From Azadirachta indica (taxonomy: Eukaryota; Streptophyta; Magnoliopsida; Sapindales; Meliaceae), in NCBI GenBank assembly GCA_022749755.1, contig CM040449.1, forward strand, positions 13,736,363-13,800,362: DNA of 64,000 bases, read 5' to 3'. The translations under genes and the position numbers were made by a program. Shown piece by piece: positions 1 through 12,205 of this stretch. How positions within the stretch are numbered: the first letter of the stretch is position 1; each line of letters begins with the position of its first letter. A model generated the notes under the pieces. That model saw only the letters and a program-made list of their open reading frames with translations, did no database searches and was not told where the DNA came from.

Positions 1-284
1 CTATATAAAGAGTTTGGGTTTTAAGTGAAACCATTGTGAACCCTCCAATCTTTCTTGAGAATTTTTTCATATGTACTATTTGCGTGAAGGTATGTTGAAA
101 CACTTTATTGCACATATGTTTGATAAACTTATAATACTTAAAACATATGATGATTAGGATCATCGACAACTTTTCAAATATATTTCTTTTATTATTCTTT
201 TATCATTTAAGATTGCTGCATATATAAAATATGTGTCTTTAAGAGTGCTTACACTATAAATATATCTTTATACAGTAGTTTAAC

Positions 285-1128
285 ATGGCTTTTAAGAATA
301 TTGTGGCTGAGTTGAATAAGGGAGAGAAGCTTAATGGTGACAATTATGATACATGGCAGCGTAAGATTCAATTTGTCTTAGATGATCAAGAATCTCTTAG
401 AGCTTTGAACAATGTGTTGGTTCAACTACCTAAGGGAAGCACTGCTCAAAATAAGAGAGACATGGAAGCATGTAATGCTTGGAAAACAAAAATATAGCGA
501 TGCTTGTATAACGTTGCTAAATAGTATGCGTGATGATCTCCTGTGCGAGTATGAGCAATACCAGAGGGCCCAAAAGATGTGGCTTGCCCTTAAAATGAGG
601 TTTGGTGGTACTTCCATAACCAAACTGAGGAAGCTCACCATTAGATTTGATTTATATCGCAAGCACCCTAACATTTCTGTGAGCCAACATTTAAGGGATA
701 TGTAAAATATGATACGAACGTTGAAGTTTGCTGGACATACTTTAACTGATGAGCAATAGGTTCAGGTAGTCATTAGGTCTCTTCCAGATAACTAGGAAAA
801 TGTGAAGGTAAACATGACACACAATGATAACATCAGAACATTTAATGATATCCAATGCATCCTTGAGTTAAAAAATGAGTGCCTTGAGGTAGCTAAGGCT
901 TTTAATCAACTTTATGTGTTCGATTCCACCTCGTGGACTGCTACAGGCAATAAACGCAAGAAAGGTGCAAAGTTTTACACAAAGGGATAAAATTCTAATC
1001 AGTTAAAGTCTGATCAAGGAAAGAAGAAAAAAGGGCAAGCGAGTAGGAAAAACAAAGGACAAGAATAAAATGGCTTGCTACAATTGTGGCAAGATGGGTC
1101 ATTTTGCTTGTGAATGCCTGAGTCAAAA
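285..1128 (+). pseudogene. copia gag (UBN2-type) with CCHC zinc knuckle, broken
   Basis: Reading starts at ATG 285 (MAFKNIVAELNKGEKLNGDNY), continues with a shift near 490 into the frame of 500-705, then past stops at about 703 and 757 into 802-990. The K-L-N/DG-x-NY-x-x-W opening and the helical body are typical of copia Gag of the UBN2 class. After a stop at 988 a zinc knuckle of the form C-x2-C-x4-H-x4-C (CYNCGKMGHFACEC) lies at about 1075-1118. It would package element RNA if intact. The frame is interrupted at least four times. Confidence 0.8.
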
Positions 1129-1194
1129 AAGGTATAACCAACTCCAACATTTATAATTATAGTTATGTTACTAGCTCTCTATTTCTAGCTAAAT

Positions 1195-2410
1195 CTCGTC
1201 ATTTGTGGACTGTAGACTCAGGAGCCATAGACCATGTAACTCAAGATCAAGGAGGTTATGTAGAGCATTGTCGAATAAGTTTTGGGAGAAAATGGATATA
1301 TGTGGGAAACAACACTAGGGTTGAAACAATAGGCATAGGCACTTGCAAATTGCTTTTGTGTGGTGGCTAGCTTTACTCTTGCATGATGCTTTATACGCTC
1401 CAGAAATTCAGTGAAATTTAATCTCAGTTTTTGTTCTTCTTAGATTAGGCTACCATTTACAATTTTATAATAATGTAATAAGACTTATTTTAAATTCCAT
1501 TCTTATTGGCACTGGTTATTTGTTTGATGGTTTTATAATATAAGATGCTGATTTTTTTGGTAATAATGATTATGATAGTTGTTTTTTAATCATTACATTT
1601 TCTAATGTTTTGAATGTGGATGTTCATATAGGGCATACTAGATTAGGAAATATTGGGATAGATAGAATGAATAGATTAGCTAAAAAAGGCCTTAATAAGG
1701 TCACTCACTAATATTTAGTTACCCACATGTGAGAGTTGTCTAGTAGGAAAAGCAACTAGAAAACCATTTGGCAAGGGAACTAGAGCCAAAGTTCCATTAC
1801 AATTAGTTCATTCTAACTTCTATGGACCAATGAATGTAAAAGCTAGACACATAGCATATTATTTTATTACATTCATTGATGACTATATACATTTTAATTT
1901 TGTCTATTTGATCTCACATAAATCAAAAGCATTAGATTGCCTTAGAATGTACGTTAACTTGGCTGAAAACTAATTAGATAGGAAGATCAAAACCTTAAGG
2001 ACTAATCGAGGACATGAGTATCTATTTGAATAGTTTAAAGAACTATGTAATGAGGAAGGTATTGATAAACAATTAATTATTCATAGAACTCCACAATAAA
2101 ATAGTGTAGTGGAAAGAAGGAATAAGACTTTATTAGAAATGGTTAGGTCTATGATAGCACAAGTAAATCTTCCAATATCTTATTGGAGAGATGTGTTACT
2201 TACTGCCACGTGTATACTTAACTATGCTCCTTCCAAATCAGTTAGTGTTACTCCTTACGAGTTATAGACAAGTAGAAAACTGATCTAACACACTTGTGAC
2301 CTTAAGGGTCTACAGCTTATGTTCACAATCCATCACATAAACACGAGAAATTAGGTGCAACGGGTAGAAAATGCATCTTCATTAGATATCCTGAACATTT
2401 AAAAGGACAT
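1195..2410 (+). pseudogene. copia protease and integrase remnant
   Basis: A protease active-site stretch (LWTVDSGAIDHVT) is at about 1203-1241. A GAG-pre-integrase segment follows from about 1625 (HIGHTRLGNIGIDRM) with its Cys pair near 1728-1740, then the integrase core: FIDDYIHFNFVY around 1870-1905 and the post-core LNYAPSKSVSVTPYE region near 2215-2260. Many codons are stops, mostly TAG or TAA replacing CAG or CAA, as expected of old decay. A tail resembling the copia sequence after the integrase core runs to about 2410. Confidence 0.75.
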
Positions 2411-2420
2411 CAATTCAATT

Positions 2421-3001
2421 ATTGTTCCATCAATTAATGAAGATATATCCCTATTCCCTTTATTGTGTAAGTTCTTAGAGGTAAAAATTATAACCTTGTG
2501 AAATGTCCTTAGTCACTATTTCCTATGTCATGAAGTAGCAGATCAATGTTTAGCTACTTTAGCATGTTATCTATGGTTATGAAATAATATTCAATCTATG
2601 AAACATGTTTAAGAAAGTGGTTGGTCTAAAACGAAATGACATGAATGAGATGGGAAGATTTATTTTGTTTACATTAAAAACTTATGTTTTCACTGGTCGA
2701 CCAATTATATAATCTTTTTAGATTGATAAAATTGTGATTATATAAAGTTTTAAAGTAAATCAAGCATAGCTTTCGAGGGAACAAGTATGCTCTGATTAAT
2801 GTAACAAACATAAATCTAGGACATAAATGAACAATTTGTAAATATATTCTTTGCAAAGTTGTTTGCAATAAATATGTATAAAAGCTCTTTTTGTTTTATT
2901 TGTTCATAGGTCATACGATGCATCTACCTATATGAATTCCATGATATATTATGTATTTTGTAAGTTTTTATTCACTCTTTACTCTGTATAAGAAAGTCAT
3001 G
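2421..3001. other. AT-rich stretch, no gene seen
   Basis: No coding similarity is recognisable in either strand. It may be eroded copia sequence, because it lies between the copia integrase and a possible LTR, but nothing in it proves this. Confidence 0.4.
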
Positions 3002-3523
3002 TATGAGTGGGATATATTGGACTTGAGATAGGCCCAATCGGACACCCATGATAGGTTGACCAATTAGCCTAATTATAATAGGATATTATTTATTTATGTA
3101 ATAAATATTATTGTATTTATCTAAATAATTAAATTAATTATCTAAGATAATTAATTAATTATTTTAGATAAATAGGGAGTTAAAGATATGTCTAATCTTA
3201 AGTGATAAAACATTTATCTTTAAATAAAAGATAAAGTCTTAACTTAGATTAAGATTAAAATTGTGTAATTCTAATCCTAATCAAACGAAGTTTTCAACAC
3301 TATGAATAAGATGCTTATTCGTCCCATTCAATAGTTGTTGAGAATTTTAAAATTTAGATACATAGAGAGTAAAAAGTGAGTAAAATCATAATGGGTTCTT
3401 ACATTATAAAATGAGTGGACTTTTCCGTATGTGATTTTTCACCACCCTAAACTGTAGAACAACCTGATCAAATATCTAAAGTGAAAGGTACACTTCTGTG
3501 TTCTATTTTATTTTTCCAACAAA
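3002..3523 (+). repeat. possible copia LTR remnant
   Basis: The stretch opens with TGTATGAGTGGGATATATTG and closes with ...TTTTTCCAACA, the TG...CA form of an LTR, and its text (a 5' part mentioning GGCCCAATCGGA, a T-rich end after an AT-rich promoter-like core) looks like copia LTRs. It contains a palindrome around 3130-3165. No matching second LTR is in the window, and it does not match the leader at 1-280, so the assignment is weak. Confidence 0.3.
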
Positions 3524-3629
3524 AAATATGCTCATGAGGTGCTTAACTAATAATAATATATATAACATATGCAATTAATAAGAAATAAAATTAATGTTCG
3601 AGTTTATGTATATATATATATGTATATTT

Positions 3630-4075
3630 GAAGTACCTAAAATTTCCCTATGTAATAAGTAGTGCCAAAGGTTTTTTTAAGATATGTAAGGGACCTCCAC
3701 ATAGTATCAAATGCAACACTCAAGTTGCCACCAGCTCGGACTCTTTCCAGAAGGACTAAACAGTGCAATAATTGCACCCAAATCATGTCCAACAACAAAT
3801 AACTTCTTATGTTCAGGGGCCACGATGTCGAGAAGATCAATAAGGTCCTTGATGATAATGGAATAAATGTAGAAGCTCTCCTTGTCCTCTTCCTCCTCAT
3901 CATACAACACCATTGTGTTGTCGAAGCGACATAAATCGAGAGCCACTACCTAAAAGCCGTTCAAAGCAAAATAATTGATCTAATGATGCCAGGAGTACCA
4001 AACCTCTAGAAATCCATAAAGGAAAAGAATATTTATCATTTACTTCCACTATTTTTACTGGCATTCCCTCTGTTG
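3630..4075 (-). pseudogene. soluble epoxide hydrolase-like (alpha/beta hydrolase) relic
   Basis: Read on the minus strand from about 4075 to 3630, pieces in different frames follow the N-terminal part of plant soluble epoxide hydrolases in the right order: a KIVEVND start, an oxyanion-hole segment close to HGFPE (YGFLEVWYSWHH, then a stop), VVALDLCRFDNT, then the nucleophile elbow VGHDLGA carrying the Asp nucleophile, then NLSVAF and FGTTYYIGKF. The family has HDWGA where this has HDLGA. Intact members hydrolyse epoxides to diols in the cytosol. At least two stops and two frame changes, and loss of everything after the first third, make it a dead fragment. The cap domain and the catalytic His region are absent. 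Confidence 0.75.
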
Positions 4076-4624
4076 TTTTTCTTTTCTTTCCTTTATTTTC
4101 TTTTTGGTTTTCGATCGTCTGCTTGAAGTCTTCCTTGTTGGACGCCAATTTATAACACATGAAAACAATGGAAGAATCCTACTTACTATCAATAAAATAT
4201 CATAAAGATTATAGAACATGAATTTCATCATAAATACATATATATTTAAAAATTCCAAATTTTCTATCCTGATATTAATTAGTACTTCTTCTTATTGAAT
4301 TTGATGCACGTAAAAAAAATTATTATATCATTGTTGAGTTGAAAAAGGATATACAAGATCTTCATATCTTTATTTCATATATATATATTATGAGAACATA
4401 CAATTTTTCACTCTCATCAAGGCCGACGGATCCAAGAATCAAGGATGACAAGATTTTATTTAATTTTTTAATTTTGAACAAGAATTAATGCAATTAAAAG
4501 TATACAAAATTTGTCTATTCAACTAATATATTAATGATATATTTGTTTTCATTTTTAAGAGTGTGATTATATATATCATTTGTTTTCTTTTAATCTTTTT
4601 AAAACTTAATAATATAATAGATGT
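4076..4624. other. AT-rich spacer, no gene seen
   Basis: Short AT-rich DNA between the epoxide-hydrolase relic and the first Tat-like LTR. No coding similarity, no repeat beyond short AT runs. Confidence 0.4.
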
Positions 4625-5362
4625 TGTTTAGGAACGAATATCCTGAGGTCAATAAACCCTAGTGCCAGGGAATACCAGTTGTTTCAGTTGACTTGAAGAA
4701 GCTAAGTCATGATATGGTTCACCTCAGGGCAACCTATGCAATATCCCAAGGTGAATTCTGTCAACACCGAATTGTTGGACAAGCTTAACTTCGGATATTG
4801 GGTTGGGGCAAAAGTAGAATTTTCACCTCGAACATTCGTGGAGGAAGAACATGAGGATAACCACCTAGGATCCCACTATCTTTGAAGGCGGCTTTGTGGC
4901 AATCCATTATCTGGATGACATGGACAATCTCTCCTGAAAACTCTTGCCATAGTTGACCAACACTCGAATATCTCGAATAAGCTTTTGACAACTTTTCCCA
5001 CCCTGGGCAATTTTCAAAAAAGGTCTCAGCCACAACGGAATGCCGAGAATCTCACAAATCCAAAATCCTACTTTCCATGAAAATCTTACCAGTTCGATTC
5101 CTAATCCAAATTTTACGTGAGTGGATTCAATCTAAATGCATAAAAAGGTGAGAAATCATGAAGGCATGTAAGGAAAATCTTCTTATTCTTACCCAACTTC
5201 ATCAAATTCCTGCTTCAATAATTTCCTTATAAAAAAACATCTTTAACTTAAGTATCAGAAGGCTTTTGCTAGAAAATCAACTTTTCTCTGATTATGTTTC
5301 CCTTTCGCAAGTTTATCCACGGCACAACAGAGGGTTCGTTGTTAGATATCAGATTGTTAACA
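4625..5362 (+). repeat. E1 5' LTR
   Basis: Runs from TGTTTAGGAACG to ...GATTGTTAACA. It is about 90 bases shorter than the 3' LTR, having lost a block equivalent to the AGTTCATAGTTGGCAG region near 11768 and part of the last 30 bases. Confidence 0.85.
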
Positions 5363-5382
5363 ACTGGCGCCATTTATGAAGA
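5363..5382 (+). promoter_or_regulatory. E1 primer binding site
   Basis: ACTGGCGCCATTTATGAAG directly follows the LTR. TGGCGCC is a common start of plant gypsy primer sites, complementary to the 3' end of a tRNA. The priming tRNA was not identified. Confidence 0.55.
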
Positions 5383-5441
5383 ACTGTACAAAAAGCCATT
5401 TATGTTTAAGTTTCTCTTAATACTTATAGATCAGACAAAAA

Positions 5442-6800
5442 AATGACTACAGGAAATCCATCTAAGCAGTAACCATCGGAAAGAATTAACCTCAAAGAAG
5501 AGTCAGAAGATCCACATTCTCACATGGATGAGTATAAGGAAAAGTTTCTATTTCGCGAAGAGTTTGACTCTAAGGCGAATTATGATTTACAGCAACCTGG
5601 CCAAGGTTTTACACGCCTTGAAATGAGAGAGATGAACGAATTGCAAAAGGAATTGGAAGATAGCCAAAGATGACATGTGGAGAAAGACAAAAAAGTGGAA
5701 TTGCTGAAGAGTAAAATGAGCCACCTTGAAAAAGAATTTAGTGAGCTCAAAAGGATGGTTCACGGGAAACGAATGATTACTCACACTCCAATATGATGTT
5801 TTAGCTAAAGTATAGAGATAATGATCTCCTAGAAAAAGGTGACGAAGCTCAAAGTGATTCGCCTCCGTAAAGACAAATATCGCGAGAAAGGTCAAGCACA
5901 TGTAGATTGCTAGAAAGAAAACCTATGCAGAGGAAGAGATATAACATAAGCTCAGAAAAGGAAAGCCAAGGTCGTAGAGCACCAAACTGTAAAGGAATTG
6001 TCACGCATGGACCTAAGTATACCGGTTGTAATATTGGATAGGCCAATGCATAGACCAACGTGCACCCGACGCGATCAAGAAAATTCAAAATGTGCCCTTG
6101 AGCAGAGTTTGAATTCATTTGACATACGGTCCTATTTAAACTAGAAGTATCAAAAGGATAAGAATTTGTCTATAAAGGCAGAAATCTAGGCAGAAGCAAC
6201 AGACCAGGATCAAAAGGAGATTAAAAGTAAAAACATTGTAGAGGAAGTAATAAGCAAGCAATACATGGAAGAATATATCAAAAAAGCCATGGAAGAGCTT
6301 GAGGCTAGAAGAAAGTAGGAACAATAATAGCAAAATAGTTTGACAAGCTTAAGCTTGATCTTAGGTTCTCCTTTTACAAGAGAAATCATGGATCTAACCT
6401 TACCTTGGAAATTTAAAATGTTATAAATCACACCCTACACAGGAAAGTCTAACCCTACACTTCATGTAGAATTGTTTTAGGAAATAATGTTGATTTAGGG
6501 GTTGATTGAGATTCAAATATATAGGCCTTTTCCCTTAACTTTGGAGGGATAGGCGAGGAAATGGTATCGAAATTTGAAGCCTAGTATAATAGAGAACTTC
6601 GATCAATTATGTGACGCTGTTGTGAATGAATTCCAAGGTGCAACCATAACCATGAAAAAACTAAGCTCACTGTAACTATTGAAGTAAGGGTATGATAAGA
6701 GCCTTAGGTGTTTCATGAAGAGATACCATAACAAAGTGAGAAAGCTGAGGGCTTATAACCATCCTTTAGCACTTAAAGGTCTGAGAAGAGGGCTCAAAGT
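5442..6800 (+). pseudogene. E1 gag, broken
   Basis: From ATG 5442 a single frame can be followed with in-frame stops: a charged coiled-coil N-terminal part (EMRELQKELED-like, about 5610-5760), a lysine-rich middle (6180-6320), then the retrotransposon gag core from about 6430. The core shows SPFTREI, PFPLTLEG, ARKWYRNL and FQGATI in the order seen in Tat-lineage Gag (family model Retrotrans_gag). It would form the particle shell. Several TAG/TAA codons make it non-functional. No zinc knuckle is seen before the integrase sequence begins. Confidence 0.75.
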
Positions 6801-6904
6801 TTATTGGGAGCTCCTTGTCTTGAGATAGATCTCGTGGAATTTGACTTGGAGATAGGCGGGACGTGAAGGATACCTTAAAGATGGTTTTAGGTCCAGGATA
6901 CTGC

Positions 6905-7560
6905 ATACTAACTTCTATAACAATGGGAAGCAGTTTGACAACGAAAGATTTAGAAGATTTTATTTCTACCTAAACATTAACTTTATATTCTTATCTCCTG
7001 CTCGCCCGAAAGCGAATGGACAAGTTGAAGTTGTTAATAAAATCATCAAGAAAGCCTTAAAGAAAAGGCTAGATGGTCATCAAGGACCATAGGTAAATGA
7101 ATTGCCATAAGTGTTATAAGCTTACAGAAGCACTTGCCAATCCCCAACTAGCGAAACACCTTATTCGTTAGTTTTTTACTTCAAAGTAATAATCCTCGTT
7201 GAAATTGGGGCTCCCACATTTTGGGTCAGGCACTTTGAAGAAAAGGATAATGATGAACTTATGTGTAACAATCTAGATTTGCTCAAGGAAAAAAGAGATC
7301 AAGTATTGGTAAAATTAGTCGCATATCAACGGAAGGTGGCCAAATACAATAATAAGAATGTTTGTCCCAGGATGTTTCAAGTAGAAGATCTCGTATTAAG
7401 ATGAGTCATATTGAATATAAGAAATCTTAAAGAAAGGGCGATGAGGGCGAACTAGTAAAGATCGTACCAGGTCGTTAGAATCATCAATCAAGGATGTACA
7501 AGCTTTAATATCCTAATGGAAGAAAGGTAAATAGTCCTAGAATGCTGAGATACTCAAAGT
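6905..7560 (+). pseudogene. E1 integrase, C-terminal two thirds
   Basis: Begins abruptly inside the catalytic core at a stretch equivalent to the second catalytic Asp; here the reading is YNNGKQFDNERF where the family has D in the D-N-G motif, so that residue appears lost. The third acidic residue is present in RPKANGQVEVVNKII (about 6999-7043). AYRST, TSETPYSLV and the basic C-terminal part (LLKEKRDQVLVKLVAYQRKV, KYNN, FQVEDLVL) follow to about 7400, with decayed sequence to 7560. Everything between gag and this point is deleted. Confidence 0.75.
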
Positions 7561-7821
7561 GAACTATCTTTAAACCGAAGGGACATCTTTGTAACAGATT
7601 TATTATTGATTAATTCAATAAAACTTGAATTTTTTTCTTTTATACATGCATATACACACACACTTGAGAAATGCTTGAATTAACTGTGGAATGTAAGTGC
7701 TTAGATAAGGAAAGGCACATGTATGTCCATAAAAAATGTGAGCAACAGAAAGAAAGGCCATCCCCTTAGCCAACTCTGAACGCATGACAAGATCAAATAA
7801 TACCGATCAAGATTTTATATT

Positions 7822-8260
7822 GGGTGAAAAATACGCCCCCTCTTTGTCAAAAGAAGAATGATGCTTGAGAACCCATCTCTATATATTCTTAACCTGAGCC
7901 CATTATTATTTTATATCGAGCAAAAAATATGCCCCTGCTAAGTCAAAAGAAGAATAGTACTTAAGAATCTATCTCCGCTAATTCTCGACCTCAGCCCATT
8001 ATTATTCCATATCAAGCAAAAAATGCTCTCCTGCTAAGTCAAAAGAAGAATAGTGCTTAAGAATCCATCTTTGCCTATTCTCGACCTAGGCCTATTATTA
8101 CTTCATATCAAGTGAGAAATACGCCCTTGCTCTGTCAAAAAGAGAATGTTGCTTGAAACCCCTTCTCAACATATTCATGACTTAAGCCTATAATTATTTC
8201 ACACGGTTGAAAAATGCACCCTTGCTCGGAGGAAAAGAGAAAAGTACCTGAGAATCCATG
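7822..8260 (+). repeat. 96-bp tandem repeat, about 4.5 units
   Basis: Unit starts near 7822, 7919, 8015, 8111 and 8207. Each unit carries a GTGAAAAATACGCCCC-like start, TGTCAAAAGAAGAAT in the middle and CCTGAGCCCATTATTATT near its end. Units differ by 10-25 per cent by eye. It lies between integrase and the antisense ORF of E1, in the 3' untranslated zone. Confidence 0.85.
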
Positions 8261-8609
8261 TGTTCACGATGAGCGAAAAGTATATTCTTAAGAAGTAAGT
8301 AATGTTAAATAACTTCTTTTATGTTATTTTCTTATACGCTTGAGTACTGTTTATGCTATATTTTGATAAGATTTTTTGAGTGATTATTCTGGTTTGAGTT
8401 ATTATCAATATAAATTCAGATCAGATTTAGATATTTGTATGCAATGATTTGTCTAACTAAGCATGCAGTAGTTTACAAAATTTTGAAGCAAAAGATTTAG
8501 CTGACCCATTTAAACAAGCACCTCACTTGGGTTCAAGTTCTTACAAAACCAAATGCACCACTTGAGGAGCTCAAGTTTATATCAAACAAAATCACCTTAC
8601 TTGGAGGTT

Positions 8610-10365
8610 TCGGTTCATATAACAAGAAAAAGAAAAAAAGAACAAATTCTTGATAGCTGGCTATTCTTTTGGGATGAGCTCAGGTCATAGATTGTCCCAA
8701 AGGTCTTTGTGTTCTCTATCACTCCCTCAGGTAAGATATCATCAGCCTGGCTTTTTTCGGAAGCAAGCACCTTAGAATCTTCAAGGTTGGAATCTACCTC
8801 ATCCACATTTGCATTATCTCTATCGTTAAAACCCCCCCCATTTGTTCTTGAGGATGGGTGTTGAATGTTGGAGGTTCGCGGCCAAGTGCCTTATAAATTA
8901 AGCTAAAATCGTAGTTGGGATCAAGATCTTTTGGTGCAGGTAGGTCAAATCGACCCCCTAATTGATCTTGATGTCTTTTTTAGAGTTCAGCTATGCCTCA
9001 ACATTTTTAGCATCCTCCTCGACTTTCTTGGCTAGTTTTTTAGTGACTTTAACCTGCTATTCCAATAGCTTAATTTTATACTCAAGCTCTAAATGATTCA
9101 CAAACAATTCAGATATCTTGACCTTGAGATTCTTTAGTTACTTGACTTGACTTTTCCTCTCTTCTACAAGTTTGGCTTCAGTTACCCGCCAATTCAGTAT
9201 ACACTTGCTAAAGTCTCCAACTAAAAAATCTCTCTCCTTCCTTAGCAACACAATTGTCTAGTATTGAATTTCTGTAAGAGTGGACACGGCTCTATTTGCA
9301 AGGGTCTAAATAACAAATAGGCTTAAAAGAATGCTTCACCCATTGACATTCAGTTGATAAAGAGCAATTTTAAAATGATAGAAGAGGCGAGAAAGTACTC
9401 TTGGATAGGTAACCTGAGGCTAAGATGAAATAGCTCATCATGAAAAGCTATTTCGTCATCCCCCAACCAGCTCAGAAAGTCTGTAGGTTTGGAATCCTAA
9501 GGCAAATGTCGCTAGGAATTTCTTAAAGCTTTCAGTAAGCTGTCAAGTAGAAAGATTTACAGTAGAGATAAACTAGTTAGCTTTATAGATATTGGTTTTT
9601 TAATTCTGGTCAAGAGTTAGGTTCTCATCATCAAAACTCCCTACATCACTAGCATCAGATTCTCTCCCTTTACCTCTCTTGTCTCTACCATCACCTTCTG
9701 AATCGTCTTTGCCTACGTCACTTTTTTCACTCTCACTATCTTTATTCTCTTAATGCTCATTACTATTTTTATCGCCCTTGCTATCACTGTCTCCTTTTTC
9801 ACCATCCTCTTCCTCTTCATTGTTGTCTTCCTCATCCTTATTGCCAATCTCTTTAGTATCTAAGTTTTCACTCTCACTATTCATTATTTTGGTTTTCTGC
9901 CTCAGACGTTCTTATATTTTCTTCAAAGGGAGTAACTTGAGAAGAGGCGATTTTTAAAGCAGAATTTAGATAAGTGGGGTCAGGCATAACCTAGGAAATC
10001 CTATCAAACGGGCCAAGAAAGCCTAGGAGAGCCTCTTAATTCTGTTTTTTAAGTCTGTTGGAATCCATTCCTTTTTTGCACAAAAGAGGAGAATCGTCAG
10101 ATATCACTATTGGCTTGGGATTTTTAGGCTGAGGATAAACTGTGGCAAGAAGAGTTACAACTATAAGAACTAATGCGCCAAGGATACTTGGGAACCTAAA
10201 TCTAGTTTCAAAGGGAATATGGAACCAATTGTCATAATCTATTCTATTTGAGCTAGAGGAACTAGAAGAAGGACTCTCTAGATTAAAGTTTGATAAGTTA
10301 ATCCGAGAACTTCCAGCCCTATCAAATCTTACCATTAGATTTAAGTCAACGTAAAGAAAGCTCAT
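8610..10365 (-). pseudogene. E1 antisense ORF (Tat-type aORF), broken
   Basis: On the minus strand an ATG at 10365 opens a 109-codon frame with a Ser run and a hydrophobic span (ILGALVLIVVTLLATVY), followed after breaks by a strongly acidic, Glu/Asp/Ser-rich segment at about 9720-9895 (for example KDEEDNNEEEEDGEKG), a coiled-coil region at about 8990-9240 with EEDAKNVEA, and DPNYDFSLIYKALGR near 8900. A last frame runs 8806-8615. An antisense ORF between pol and the 3' LTR is known from Tat/Ogre elements, but its role is unknown. The coiled-coil part matches the plus-strand ORF at 13537-13833 in inverted element E2, which supports a shared origin. At least five stops interrupt it. Confidence 0.7.
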
Positions 10366-11380
10366 GTTAGTATAACAAAGCTTAGAAAAGTGTTAGGTGG
10401 GATTCAAGATAATTTTGATTTAGACAGAATTATGTCTAAGGAAAATTGACTAAGTCTTTTGTTCATATCATGTTTTTAAGGTTTTTCCCAAACCCTTGTT
10501 ACGTTTCTTGTCAAAATACTTTAGTCCTCTGGTGGTAATCACATGGGTAATATAGTATTCTTAAATGCCTAAATAACATACCAACATACAAGAAAACTTA
10601 TTCAAAAGTCTCAAAACATATAACATTAAACACTTCCACACACTAGAAGATACAAAAATAAGTTTGCAATTACACTAAATATATGTAATGGTGCCACATA
10701 TAACGAAATTGCAAGACGTGTATGAATTACTGCGATTCTCAACCCATTATACATTTAGAAAAAGAAAGATAACCCACTCACATCATATATGCATTTGAAG
10801 GAGGAGATGAGTGTAGAAAGCTTACGGGGTTAAATTTTAATTTGACAAAGATAAAAAGTTGTCCCGCTTGGTAAAACTAGGAATTGTCCTGGTAAATGAC
10901 ACTGGTAAAAGTTGATATATCTGTTAAGAAGTTTGAGTGAGCAAAGAATTTTACGAGATTTCAACTTGGTAAATATTTACAAAAGCGAAAGATGAAAGAC
11001 AAAATTGCAAATTTATACTAGTATAGGATGAAGAAATCTTAGTCGTTGTAGATAAAGCACTTGGATTAAGAGACATCAGTTGTTTTAATGGTGCAAGCGG
11101 CAATTTTGAAATAAGACATGCTAGATCAAACGCAAAAGCACACATGGCAATAGAAGAAAAGAGGTCAGAAGGTGCCATAATGAGTCGCATTGTTCCTAAT
11201 CACAGCACAAGGTGCAATGTGACAGTTATAGCTTTGGGTAGGCATGACCATAAATAAGGTTGTCCTTTAAAAGATCCTTGAAGGGAAGCAAAACTTGTTG
11301 GGAAAGTCTTTTTACAAGTTAGACAAAAAACATTATAGTTTCTAGTGAAAACTTTTTTCACTAAAAACTAGGGGGCTTGA
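10366..11380. other. E1 3' untranslated zone and purine tract
   Basis: No further ORF is convincing; a 79-codon minus-strand frame at 10951-11190 has no recognisable feature. The purine tract AGGGGGCT just before 11381 is the likely start site for plus-strand synthesis. Confidence 0.5.
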
Positions 11381-12205
11381 TGTTTGAGAAATAATATCTT
11401 GAGATCAATGAAGCTCAGTGCTAGGGAGTATCAGGGTTATTTCAGTCAACCTAAAGAAGCTAAGTAATGATATGGCTCACCTCGGGGTAACCTATGCAAG
11501 ATCCCAAAGTGAATTCTATCAACACCAAATGGTTGGACTAGCTTAAATCTAGATATCAGGTTAGGGCAAGAGCAAGATTTTCACCTTGAACATTTGTGGA
11601 AGTAACCACCAATAAGAAACTTGAAGGAAGAACACGAGGATAACCGCCCAAGACCCTACTTCCTTTGAAGTTCACTTTGTGAAATCCATTATATGGATGA
11701 TGTAGACAACCTCTCCTAAATGCTCTCACCATAGTTGACTAACACCCAAATTTTTCAGAGGAAGATTTAGTTCATAGTTGGCAGAAGTTGTGAGCTCGAG
11801 AGGAAAAGACACAGTCCCACCTCAGGCAATTTTTCAAAAAAGACTCAATCGTATTGGAATGTCGAGAATGTCATGGAATGGTCGTCCAAAATCCCACTTT
11901 CCATGAAAATCTCACCAGTTCAGTTTCTAATCCAAATTTTACATGAGTAGATTCAAGCTAAATGTATAAAAAGGTGAGAAATCATGAAGACAAGTATAGA
12001 AAATCTTCTTATTCTTACGCAAACTTTATCAAATTCTTGTCTCAATAATTTCCTTCTAAAAAAAATTATCTCTGACTTAAGCATCAAAGGATTTTTGCCG
12101 GAAAACCGACTTTTCTCTAATTGGGTTTCATTTTGCAAAAATTTATTCATTGCGCAATAGAGGGTTTGTTGTTGGATATCGGATTGTCAAAATTCGATAT
12201 CAACA
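11381..12205 (+). repeat. E1 3' LTR
   Basis: TGTTTGAGAAAT...GATATCAACA, 825 bases, alignable with 4625-5362 over its whole length apart from indels. The divergence between the two, including a block indel, implies an old insertion. Confidence 0.85.

Larger units (their letters stand above)
1..2420 (+). mobile_element. Ty1/copia retrotransposon, decayed 5' part (leader, gag, protease, integrase)
   Basis: The order is the copia order: gag, a zinc knuckle, an aspartic protease segment, then integrase. Reverse transcriptase and RNase H, which should follow, are not recognisable after about 2410, so the element is truncated or its 3' half is beyond recognition. The first 280 bases include CTATATAAAG at 1-10, which looks like the TATA box of a 5' LTR, so the LTR start lies outside the window. 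Stop codons and frame changes occur throughout, so it cannot be autonomous. Family membership is secure; the exact lineage is not. Confidence 0.85.
4625..12205 (+). mobile_element. Tat-like Ty3/gypsy element E1, internally deleted
   Basis: Two direct repeats bound it: 4625-5362 and 11381-12205, both TG...CA, both opening TGTTTrrGrA and both carrying the ATTTTCACCT-GAAC block. A TGGCGCC primer-site start follows the 5' LTR at 5365 and a purine tract (AGGGGGCT) precedes the 3' LTR. Inside are gag, then directly the end of integrase, a tandem-repeat block and a long minus-strand ORF. Protease, reverse transcriptase and RNase H are missing, so the copy is non-autonomous. No target-site duplication is visible (GATGT left, AATAC right). 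The antisense ORF and 3' repeats are features known from the Tat/Ogre lineage of gypsy elements. Confidence 0.85.

Noticed and set aside
7822..8260. Spaced repeats as a CRISPR array
   Set aside because: The whole 96-bp unit repeats without unique spacers, and the context is a plant retrotransposon.
10036..10365. Minus-strand 109-codon ORF as an independent membrane protein gene
   Set aside because: It is the N-terminal part of the antisense ORF of element E1.
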